Positions 57,029-64,000 of a stretch of 64,000 bases of DNA are shown here, in pieces. The stretch comes from Mesorhizobium qingshengii (lineage in GTDB: Bacteria; Pseudomonadota; Alphaproteobacteria; Rhizobiales; Rhizobiaceae), in the NCBI RefSeq assembly GCF_027563465.1, contig NZ_JAPFQA010000001.1:744001-808000 (forward strand). The letters are read 5' to 3'. Position numbers and translations under genes: made by a program. The stretch's first letter is position 1; every line of letters starts with the position of its first letter. The notes beneath the pieces were generated by a model, which saw only the letters and a list, made by a program, of their open reading frames with translations, was not told where the DNA came from and did no database searches.

Positions 57029-57946
57029 ATGGCCACTGAAGCAATGATCCTGGACGCGGATTCGAAGGCCCGGCGTGGCTTTCTGCTGGCGCTGGGCGCC
57101 TATCTCTTGTGGGGGTTGCTGCCTTTCTACATGAAAGCCGTGGCGCATCTGCCGCTCGCCGAAGTCATCGCCAACCGCATCGTCTGGTCGGTGCCGATCG
57201 CCGCCGCTGTGCTGGTGTGGGCCGGCCGCACCGCGGATTTCAAGGCCGCATTGCGCTCACCGCGCACCATCGCCATGGCCGCTCTGACGGCGGCGCTGAT
57301 TTCGGTCAACTGGGGCATCTATGTCTGGGCGATCGCCGTCGACCGCACGGTCGAGACCGCTCTCGGCTACTACATCAATCCGCTGGTCAGCGTCGTCGTC
57401 GGCGCGCTGCTGCTTGGGGAGCGTCTCGACCGGCTGCAGATCGCCGCGGTTGTGCTGGCGGCGGTCGCTGTCACGGTACTGACGATCGAAGGCGGCAAGC
57501 TGCCCTGGGTATCGCTGGCGCTGGCTTTTTCCTTCGCCGCCTACGGCTTCTTCCGCAAGACGCTGCCGATCGGCCCGAGCCAGGGCTTTTTGCTCGAAGT
57601 GCTTTTGCTGTCGGTGCCGGCGCTCGGCTACATCGCCTACCTGATCGCGACCGGGCAGGACCACATCGTGTCCGGCAGCGGCGCCGATACGGCATTGCTG
57701 ATCGGCTGCGGCCCGGTCACGTCGGTACCGCTTTTGTTGTTCGCCTTCGGCGCCAAGCTGCTGCGCCTCTCGACCATCGGCATCATGCAATATATCGCGC
57801 CGACCATGGTGTTCCTGATCGCCGTTCTGATCTTCGACGAGCCGTTCGGCACCACCCAGGCCGTCGCCTTTGCGCTGATCTGGGCGGCACTGGCGATCTA
57901 TTCCTGGTCGATGTTGACGACAGCGCGCAGGGCTGCTGCCCGATAA
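57029..57946 (+). CDS. rarD: EamA family transporter RarD
   Basis: This 305-residue inner-membrane protein has ten hydrophobic segments of the DMT superfamily. It starts with GFLLALGAYLLWGLLPFYMK, and has PLAEVIANRIVWS, ISVNWGIYVWA and QYIAPTMVFLIAV, which are RarD marks. The substrate is unproven. It is 83 bp after cimA and 10 bp before the GST gene. Confidence 0.92.
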   Translation: MATEAMILDADSKARRGFLLALGAYLLWGLLPFYMKAVAHLPLAEVIANRIVWSVPIAAAVLVWAGRTADFKAALRSPRTIAMAALTAALISVNWGIYVWAIAVDRTVETALGYYINPLVSVVVGALLLGERLDRLQIAAVVLAAVAVTVLTIEGGKLPWVSLALAFSFAAYGFFRKTLPIGPSQGFLLEVLLLSVPALGYIAYLIATGQDHIVSGSGADTALLIGCGPVTSVPLLLFAFGAKLLRLSTIGIMQYIAPTMVFLIAVLIFDEPFGTTQAVAFALIWAALAIYSWSMLTTARRAAAR

Positions 57947-57955
57947 GGATTTTCG

Positions 57956-58639
57956 ATGTACCTGCTGCATATCGCCAACAAGAATTATTCCTCGTGGTCA
58001 CTGCGGCCATGGGTGTTGATGCGAGAGCTCGATATTCCCTTCGAGGAGCGGCTGACGCCGTTTCCGACCGGATCGAGCTGGGATCTCTACCGGCCGTTCT
58101 CGCCCAGCGGCCGGGTGCCCTGCCTGATCGACGATGGCTGGGCGGTGTGGGACTCGCTTGCCATCGCCGAATATCTGGCGGAGCGCCACCATGGCGTCTG
58201 GCCTGTCGAGGCCAAGGCGCGCGCCTGGGCGCGCTCCGCCGCCGCCGAAATGCATTCGAGTTTCACCGCGCTGCGCGGCGCCTGTCCGATGAGTTGCGGC
58301 CTGCGCGTCAAACCGTTTCCGGTGTCCGGTGCGCTGAAGCAGGATCTCTTTCGCCTCGGCGATTTGTGGAACGATGGCCTTGCCCGTTTCGGCGGACCGT
58401 TTCTCGCCGGCGCTCATTTCACCGCAGTCGACGCCTTCTTTGCACCGGTGGCGTTTCGGGCCCAGTCCTATGGGCTCTCTTTCGAGGGGGCGGCCGCCGC
58501 CTATCCGGAGCGGTTGCTTGCCCTGCCGGCGATGCGCGAATGGTACGAGGCAGGCCTTGCAGAGACCTGGCGTGAGCCCGACCATGAAGCGGAAGTCGCG
58601 GCAGCGGGCACCATCGTCGAGGATTTTCGCGCGGTTTGA
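57956..58639 (+). CDS. glutathione S-transferase family protein
   Basis: This 227-residue protein has an N-terminal thioredoxin-like domain (NKNYSSWSLRPWVLMREL, SPSGRVPCLIDDG) and a C-terminal helical domain. NYSSWSLR holds the likely catalytic Ser. It lies 10 bp after rarD behind AAGGA and ends 4 bp from the convergent CorA-like gene. The substrate is unknown. Confidence 0.92.
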   Translation: MYLLHIANKNYSSWSLRPWVLMRELDIPFEERLTPFPTGSSWDLYRPFSPSGRVPCLIDDGWAVWDSLAIAEYLAERHHGVWPVEAKARAWARSAAAEMHSSFTALRGACPMSCGLRVKPFPVSGALKQDLFRLGDLWNDGLARFGGPFLAGAHFTAVDAFFAPVAFRAQSYGLSFEGAAAAYPERLLALPAMREWYEAGLAETWREPDHEAEVAAAGTIVEDFRAV

Positions 58640-58643
58640 CTGC

Positions 58644-59639
58644 TTACAGCCGCCCAAGGCGCCGCACAAACAGGTAGGTTATGGCAGCGATAACAAGTGA
58701 GACCGCCGTCACCACCCAGAAACCCATTGGCGTGTCGACAAGCGGCAGCCCGCCGACATTCATGCCGAACAGGCCGGAAATGATGGTCATCGGCAGCAGC
58801 ACGGCGGTCATGACGGACAGAACATAGAGCAACTGGTTCGACTGCATGGTCAGCTTGGCCATCAGTTCGTCCTGCAACAGCCTTGTGCGCGCCTGCAACT
58901 GCTCGCCGTCATGATAGAGAGTATGCGCCCGGTGCGAGAGCCTGGCCGCCATGTCGTTGATCGGGTCAGGCAACTCGTCGCGATGCGAATGGTCGAGATG
59001 GCGAAACAGGTTCGTGAGTGTCGCCATCTGCCGATGGATCACCACCAACCGCCGGCGCGCCTCGACCAGCGCTTGCCGCTCATTGTGCCATGCATCGCGC
59101 ACGACACGGTCCTCGATGCCGTCGAGCATGTCGCCGAGCTTGCCGAGCTCGCCCGACATGCCATCAAGCGACCGGCCCATCACCGCCTCGATCAGTTCCG
59201 CCGGCGAGCGGAATTTCCGTGATCCATTCTCCACCGCCTTGCGGACGGCGTCGACCGACTCCAGCGGCTGCTTGCGTGCGCCGATCAGCATCATATCGTT
59301 GAAGGCGAAGCGGAAATGAACCAGCCCGCGCGCCTCGGAAAAATCGTGCCTGAGGTCCGGCAGATCGCCATAGAGCCAGCCGTCCTCGTAGTCGATGTGG
59401 CAGCCATGACTGGGGGCAAGGATTGCCTCGCGCACCGGACTCGGCATGGCTTTTTCGGCGCCGATCTCCTGACGGGCGTGCAAGTCGGTGATCTGATAGC
59501 TGCGCCATGTCCATCGCGCCTGCGCGAGGTCCCTGGTTCGCACGCCTTCGGCGGTGAAATGGTAGATGAAGAACAGCCCATGCTCGTCGGGCAGGTAAGG
59601 CGAAAGGTCGGTGCCTTCCGGGGCGTGAGCGATATCCAT
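58644..59639 (-). CDS. CorA/ZntB-like divalent cation transporter
   Basis: This 331-residue protein has a large cytoplasmic N-terminal domain (to about 265) and two C-terminal membrane segments, the first ending in the GMN signature (GLFGMNVGGLPLVDTPMGFW). CorA/ZntB proteins move Mg, Co, Ni or Zn as pentamers. Its GMN is followed by VGGLP, closer to ZntB-like proteins of Proteobacteria than to CorA proper. The start is the ATG at 59639; an in-frame extension to 59708 is less likely. Confidence 0.9.
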   Translation of the reverse strand: MDIAHAPEGTDLSPYLPDEHGLFFIYHFTAEGVRTRDLAQARWTWRSYQITDLHARQEIGAEKAMPSPVREAILAPSHGCHIDYEDGWLYGDLPDLRHDFSEARGLVHFRFAFNDMMLIGARKQPLESVDAVRKAVENGSRKFRSPAELIEAVMGRSLDGMSGELGKLGDMLDGIEDRVVRDAWHNERQALVEARRRLVVIHRQMATLTNLFRHLDHSHRDELPDPINDMAARLSHRAHTLYHDGEQLQARTRLLQDELMAKLTMQSNQLLYVLSVMTAVLLPMTIISGLFGMNVGGLPLVDTPMGFWVVTAVSLVIAAITYLFVRRLGRL

Positions 59640-59805
59640 GGGCGTGGTGCCAGATGCAGGTTTCGAACTGACGCCGCATGGCGGCCGCCTGACCGTGATT
59701 TCTAGCACGGGTAAAGCCGGTTTCGTGTGACGGTTTCTTGACAGCCGATCACGGTCGGTCGAGCAGCATGCGAGTGGCGGACAATCGAGCGCAGCCAGAT
59801 TCGGC

Positions 59806-60417
59806 TTAGAGCTTGTCGATCACCGATTGCACGCCTTCGGTCGGCGCGTCGACAGACGAGCCGGCCACCATGATGGCGGCGACGATCGCCTCGGGGTCAT
59901 CGACGACCAGCGGCTTGACCCGCTGTGCGGTATGGACGAAGCCCTCGGCCGTCATGTGGTCAAGCAAAGCCAGCATCGGATCCCAGAATCCCCCGACATT
60001 GCCGAAGACGATCGGCTTGCGGTGATGGCCGAGCTGCGCCCAGGTCATGATCTCGACGATCTCCTCGACCGTGCCGATGCCGCCCGGCAACGCCACAAAG
60101 GCGTCGGATTTCTCGAACATCCTGTGTTTGCGCTCGTGCATGTTGTCGGTGATCACGAGTTCATCGAGCCGGTCAAGCGCGGTTTCGGTTGCTTCCCTGT
60201 TGATCAGGAAGCGCGGAATGATGCCCGTCACCCTGCCGCCGGCCTTGAGCGCGCCTTCGGCTACGGCGCCCATGATGCCTTTGGTGCCGCCGCCATAGAT
60301 CAGCCTGAGGCCGGCTCGCGCAATCGAGCGCCCGAGCAGGTGTCCGGCCTTGGCGTAGATTTCATTGCGGCCCGGAGACGAGCCGCAATAGACACAGACG
60401 GATCGAATCGTGTTCAT
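59806..60417 (-). CDS. LOG family protein (TIGR00730), nucleoside 5'-monophosphate phosphoribohydrolase-like
   Basis: This 203-residue Rossmann-like protein has CVYCGSSPG, YGGGTKGIMGAVAEGAL, ERKHRMFEKSDAFVALPGG (Arg99, Lys103) and PGGIGTVEEIVEIMTW (111-126), the LOG signature. LOG enzymes release cytokinin base or cleave AMP; in a root-associated bacterium a cytokinin role is possible but not shown. It stands alone, divergent from the LysM gene. Confidence 0.93.
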   Translation of the reverse strand: MNTIRSVCVYCGSSPGRNEIYAKAGHLLGRSIARAGLRLIYGGGTKGIMGAVAEGALKAGGRVTGIIPRFLINREATETALDRLDELVITDNMHERKHRMFEKSDAFVALPGGIGTVEEIVEIMTWAQLGHHRKPIVFGNVGGFWDPMLALLDHMTAEGFVHTAQRVKPLVVDDPEAIVAAIMVAGSSVDAPTEGVQSVIDKL

Positions 60418-60452
60418 GCCGATGATTGGTGATTGGGTCTGAAAGCGTGGTC

Positions 60453-60473
60453 AAGCCCAGGGCGGGCTTTTTC
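60453..60473 (+). terminator. weak terminator-like hairpin upstream of the LysM gene
   Basis: AAGCCC and GGGCTT form a 6-bp stem with a 5-nt loop, followed by TTTC. No gene on the plus strand ends here, so if real it would act as a leader attenuator for the LysM gene 59 bp downstream; otherwise it is chance. Confidence 0.3.
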
Positions 60474-60531
60474 TTGTCGGCCTATGCAAAACAGGTTAGA
60501 CCGGCATTAGGTGGCTAAGGGGTAGGGAAAT

Positions 60532-62079
60532 ATGGCAATAAATCCACTGAAGGCGTTCTTGTTCGCGGCGGGTGGGACCGTCGCGGCCGCGGGAACCGCC
60601 TATGTATCGGGCGCACTCGACCCGTATCTCAATCGCACGCCGCCGGCGGAAGTGGCGGCGTTGACGCCGCCCGCGGCGCCGAAACCGGCTGATCCCGGCA
60701 CGGAAGCGCGGCTGCCGCCGGCGTCGGTGCCGGCCGCTCCCGCCGCGGCGCCCCAGGCGACGGCCCCGGCCGTGCCGGCAACGGAGGCGGTGGCGCCGGC
60801 CGCGCCCGCCACGGCTGGTCCGGTCGCACCGACTTTCGATGTCGTGCGTGTCGAGAGCAATGGCTCGATCGTCGTCGCCGGCAATGCGGCGCCCAATTCG
60901 AAGGTCGAGATTCTCAACGGCACGACCGTGCTCGGTTCGACGGTCGCCGGTCCCGATGGCGCCTTTGTCATCGTGCTCGACGATCCGCTGAAGCCCGGCG
61001 ACTACACAATTGCGCTGCGCTCGACCACTGGCGATGTCGTGACCGCCTCGGCGCAGACCGCTGTCGTCTCGGTTCCCGCGAATGCGGCCGGCCAGGTATT
61101 GGCCATGGTCGAGGAGCCGGGCAAGCCGGCTGAACTGCTCACGGTTCCGGCGCCCGAGACAAAGCCGGCCGCACCGGCCACCGGTGACCAGGCCGCCGCT
61201 CCGGCAGCCGAAGCGCCAGCGGCTACGGCCCCGGCACCAGCCGCCCCGGCGGCGCCTGCGCCGGCGGTGGTGGAAGCAGCACCTGCTCCGGCGACACCGG
61301 CGCCACCGCCCGCCGCACCAGTTGCCGAGCCCAAGATCGTCGTCGAGGCGGTCGAGATCGACGGCAACAAGATCTTTGTTGCCGGTCTCGCGGATGCCGG
61401 CCGCAAGGTGCGCGCCTATGCCAACGATATCCTGCTTGGTGATGCGCAGACGTCGCCCGACGGTCACTTCCTCGTCGAGGCGACGCGCGACATTCCGGTC
61501 GGCAGCTACACCATCCATGTCGACGGTCTCGACGCCGAAGGTGTGAAGGTGGTGGCCCGCGCCGCCGTACCGTTCGAGCGCGAGCCGGGTGAAGCGATCG
61601 CCGCCGTGGCGCCTGCGGAGCCCAAGCCCGCCGAAGCAAAGCCGGCGGCTCCAGCTGCCGCCGAAGCGCCCGCCTCGCCGGCTCCTGCAGCGCCCGCTGT
61701 TGTCGCGGCTGCTCCGGCCGAGCCCGCCCCAGCCGCAGCACCAGCGACGCCGGCTCCCGCCGCCGAAGCGCCCGCCGCTGTCGCGGCGGCCACGCCGCCA
61801 AGCGACGTACCCGAGACCGTGGCGCCCAAGCTCGAACATGCCAACGGCGCCGTCATCATCCGCCGTCACGACACGCTGTGGCGGATTTCGCGGCGCGTCT
61901 ACGGCCATGGTGTGCGCTATTCGACCATCTATCTCGCCAACCAGGACCAGATCAGCGATCCTGACCGCATCTGGCCAGGGCAGGTGTTCAAGGTGCCGGA
62001 GAAGTCGAAGGAAGGCGAAGCCGCCGACCTCAAGGCGATGGGCGAGCAGGCGACGACCGCGCCGGCCAAGACAAACTGA
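60532..62079 (+). CDS. Pro/Ala-rich LysM domain protein
   Basis: This 515-residue protein has an N-terminal hydrophobic segment (KAFLFAAGGTVAAAGTAYVSG), long Pro/Ala-rich linkers, two bacterial Ig-like stretches (VVRVESNGSIVVAGNAAPNS and VVEAVEIDGNKIFVAGLADA), and one C-terminal LysM domain (about 440-500, IIRRHDTLWRISRRVYGHG, WPGQVFKVP). LysM binds peptidoglycan GlcNAc units, so it probably bridges membrane and wall. The low-complexity linkers give long antisense open frames that are not genes. Confidence 0.88.
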   Translation: MAINPLKAFLFAAGGTVAAAGTAYVSGALDPYLNRTPPAEVAALTPPAAPKPADPGTEARLPPASVPAAPAAAPQATAPAVPATEAVAPAAPATAGPVAPTFDVVRVESNGSIVVAGNAAPNSKVEILNGTTVLGSTVAGPDGAFVIVLDDPLKPGDYTIALRSTTGDVVTASAQTAVVSVPANAAGQVLAMVEEPGKPAELLTVPAPETKPAAPATGDQAAAPAAEAPAATAPAPAAPAAPAPAVVEAAPAPATPAPPPAAPVAEPKIVVEAVEIDGNKIFVAGLADAGRKVRAYANDILLGDAQTSPDGHFLVEATRDIPVGSYTIHVDGLDAEGVKVVARAAVPFEREPGEAIAAVAPAEPKPAEAKPAAPAAAEAPASPAPAAPAVVAAAPAEPAPAAAPATPAPAAEAPAAVAAATPPSDVPETVAPKLEHANGAVIIRRHDTLWRISRRVYGHGVRYSTIYLANQDQISDPDRIWPGQVFKVPEKSKEGEAADLKAMGEQATTAPAKTN

Positions 62080-62221
62080 TGCATTGAGCAAGCTGCCCCT
62101 CGAACTCGATCCGGGGGCAACGGTTCTTGCCGCGACGACATGCGGCCTACCAATCTCCTCGGCCCGCTGCCCACAAGGGCAGCTTGCCGCATGACCGGTC
62201 ATCGTTTATCGCCGATGGACG

Positions 62222-62569
62222 ATGACCGAATCCCTCGTTGAAGCAAGCGGAAGCTGCCGCGCGCCGGAAGGCCCCGCCGTGGACAGCCGCGCTATCGCCG
62301 CCCGGCTGGCAGCGCTTTCGCACCCGGCGCGCATCGAAATCCTCAAACATCTGTCGGCCAGCAACTCCTGCTGCTGCCGTGAGGTGGTCGACCGTCTCGA
62401 TCTGGCGCAGTCCACCGTTTCCCAGCACCTGAAGATACTGGTCGAAGCCGGACTGGTCCGCTTCGAGCCCGACCGCCAGCGCTCGCGCTACGCGGTCGAC
62501 CGCGCCGCGCTTGCCGATGTGTCCGCATCGCTGAGCGCGCTCGTCAATTCCTGCTGCCCCGGCCGCTAA
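62222..62569 (+). CDS. ArsR/SmtB-family regulator with Cys clusters
   Basis: This 115-residue winged-helix repressor has LAALSHPARIEILKHL, then the DNA-recognition helix LAQSTVSQHLKILVEAGLV. Cys12, Cys50-51-52 (NSCCCREVV) and Cys111-112 (NSCCPGR) are prominent; the first cluster is where ArsR proteins place thiolate metal or arsenite ligands. It lies 20 bp before an Atm1-type exporter gene, which it probably controls. The ligand is inferred only as thiophilic metal, metalloid or redox. Confidence 0.88.
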   Translation: MTESLVEASGSCRAPEGPAVDSRAIAARLAALSHPARIEILKHLSASNSCCCREVVDRLDLAQSTVSQHLKILVEAGLVRFEPDRQRSRYAVDRAALADVSASLSALVNSCCPGR

Positions 62570-62589
62570 AAGACAAGAAGGTACAGAAA

Positions 62590-64000
62590 ATGGCCGAAAA
62601 AACCGTCTCAGACTCCTCGACCCTCAAGACGCTGCTCAACCTGTGGCCTTACATGTGGCCGGCGGACCGCGCCGATCTGAGGGCGCGGGTCACCTGGGCG
62701 ACGCTGTTGCTGGTCGTCGCCAAGCTGACGCTGGTCGCCGGCCCCTACTTCTTCAAATGGGCGACCGACGCGCTGGCCGGCGATGCCAGATCGGTGCCGC
62801 CGCTGCCTTCCTTCCTGCTGGCGCCGGTGATGCTGGTCGTTGCCTACAATGTCGTGCGCCTGGTGCAGCTCGGCTTCAACCAGTTGCGTGACGCGCTGTT
62901 TGCCCGCGTGGGCCAATATGCCGTGCGCCAGCTTGCCTTCCGCACCTTTGTCCACATGCATCAACTGTCGCTGCGCTTCCACCTGGAGCGCCGCACCGGC
63001 GGCCTGTCGCGCATCATCGAGCGCGGCACCAAGGGCATTGAGACGATCGTGCGCTTCATCATGCTCAACACGGCGCCGACCATCCTGGAATTCGCGCTGA
63101 CCACCGGCATCTTCGCCTACACCTATGGCTGGAAATATGTCGTCGTCGTCGCGGTCACCGTCTGGGTCTATGTCTGGTTCACGGTGCGCGCCAGCGACTG
63201 GCGCATCTCGATCCGCCGCGACATGAACGACAGCGACACCGACGCCAACACCAAGGCGATCGACTCGCTGCTCAACTACGAGACGGTCAAATATTTCAAC
63301 AACGAAGGCATGGAAGCCGAGCGCTTCGACCGCTCGATGGCGCGCTACGAGATTGCGGCGACCAGGATCTGGACCTCGCTCGGCTGGCTGAACTTCGGCC
63401 AGGGCATCATCTTCGGCATCGGCACCGTCATCGTCATGTGCATGTCGGCGCTGGAGGTGCAGGCGGGCACCCAGACGGTCGGCGACTTCGTCTTCATCAA
63501 CGCCATGCTGATGCAGCTGTCGGTGCCGCTCAATTTCATCGGCTTCATCTATCGCGAAATCCGCCAGGGGCTGACCGACATCGAACAGATGTTCGACCTG
63601 CTCGATGTGCCGCAGGAGATCGTCGACAGACCGGATGCCAAGCCGCTGGCCGTCAGCGCCGGCACGGTCGAGTTCCGCGACGTGCATTTCTCCTATGACC
63701 CGAACCGCAAGATCCTGAAGGGCATCAGCTTCGAGGTGCCGGCCGGCAAGACGGTCGCCATTGTCGGGCCATCGGGCGCCGGAAAGTCGACCATCTCGCG
63801 GCTTCTGTTCCGCTTCTACGACGTTCAGGCCGGCCAGGTGCTGATTGACGGCCAGGATATCAGGGACGTGACGCAGGAAAGCCTGCGCGGAGCGATCGGC
63901 ATGGTGCCGCAGGACACCGTGCTGTTCAACGACACCATCGCCTACAACATCCGCTATGGCCGCATCGGCGCCAGCGAGGAGGATATGCGCAAGGCGGCCG
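62590..64000 (+). CDS. Atm1-type ABC exporter (3' end cut by window)
   Basis: About 470 residues are visible of an ABCB-family half-transporter with six membrane segments (about 25-310) and the start of the ATP-binding domain (Walker A GPSGAGKST; Q-loop GMVPQDTVLFNDTIAYNIRYG). The Atm1/ABCB7 signature ETVKYFNNEGMEAERF is present, as in proteins exporting glutathione-bound sulfur or heavy metals. The signature loop and Walker B lie beyond the window. It follows the Cys-rich ArsR gene by 20 bp. Confidence 0.92.
   Translation, partial: MAEKTVSDSSTLKTLLNLWPYMWPADRADLRARVTWATLLLVVAKLTLVAGPYFFKWATDALAGDARSVPPLPSFLLAPVMLVVAYNVVRLVQLGFNQLRDALFARVGQYAVRQLAFRTFVHMHQLSLRFHLERRTGGLSRIIERGTKGIETIVRFIMLNTAPTILEFALTTGIFAYTYGWKYVVVVAVTVWVYVWFTVRASDWRISIRRDMNDSDTDANTKAIDSLLNYETVKYFNNEGMEAERFDRSMARYEIAATRIWTSLGWLNFGQGIIFGIGTVIVMCMSALEVQAGTQTVGDFVFINAMLMQLSVPLNFIGFIYREIRQGLTDIEQMFDLLDVPQEIVDRPDAKPLAVSAGTVEFRDVHFSYDPNRKILKGISFEVPAGKTVAIVGPSGAGKSTISRLLFRFYDVQAGQVLIDGQDIRDVTQESLRGAIGMVPQDTVLFNDTIAYNIRYGRIGASEEDMRKAA

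Noticed and set aside
60496..62202. 568-codon minus-strand open frame opposite the LysM gene
   Set aside because: Arg/Gly-rich low-complexity text produced by the Pro/Ala repeats of the real gene.

Overview
The window is high-GC alphaproteobacterial chromosome, most likely Mesorhizobium or a close relative in the Phyllobacteriaceae/Rhizobiales. The grounds are three Brucella Omp2-like porins, the rpoZ-rsh-pyrE-(VOC)-DUF2062-acpS-lepB-rnc-era-(porin)-recO gene order, RimK and DUF2339 proteins of rhizobial style, and short dispersed palindromic repeats of the kind common between rhizobial genes. It is mainly core chromosome with a few accessory patches. The genus is inferred from memory of gene families, not from a search.

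Layout. 1-5 kb: a cut TetR regulator, acylphosphatase, a MarR-GNAT fusion with a strong palindromic operator candidate, a histidinol-phosphate-aminotransferase-like enzyme, and a less GC-rich TPR-sulfotransferase. 5-10 kb: a divergent porin pair around tRNA-Ser(GCT), with a 217-bp perfect inverted repeat covering both gene starts, then a solitary tyrosine recombinase. 10-17 kb: hydrolase, lytic transglycosylase, dapA, smpB, GH25 lysozyme, uracil-DNA glycosylase and an NYN protein. 17-27.3 kb: the core run from rpoZ to recO, with a third porin inserted between era and recO. 27-35.6 kb: an unrecognised protein, a large DUF2339 membrane protein, an ECF sigma/anti-sigma pair, and an operon of GNAT-C39 peptidase, RimK-like ATP-grasp ligase and DUF3303 protein. 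35.6-44.4 kb: regulators with metabolic enzymes (LysR/desaturase, LysR/SDR, GGDEF-EAL, AraC/SDR), including two genes broken by small indels. 44.6-51.5 kb: HD hydrolase, YgfZ, a dihydroorotase-like enzyme with an altered metal site, small envelope and hypothetical proteins, NUDIX and SRAP. 51.6-57 kb: a tightly overlapped operon cysS-VOC-GFA-GFA-pip-cimA. 57-64 kb: RarD, GST, a CorA/ZntB-like transporter, a LOG protein, a LysM protein, and an ArsR regulator leading into an Atm1-type ABC exporter cut by the window end.

How the genes work together. The core run links translation and stress control (rpoZ, rsh), pyrimidine and lipid synthesis (pyrE, acpS), protein export (lepB), RNA processing (rnc, era) and repair (recO). 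The most interesting items are the porin inverted repeat, which could recombine and exchange the two porins' upstream regions; the peptidase/acetyltransferase/ATP-grasp operon, which looks like a peptide- or protein-modifying system of unknown substrate; and the Cys-rich ArsR regulator coupled to an Atm1-like exporter. No CRISPR array, complete insertion sequence or prophage is visible.
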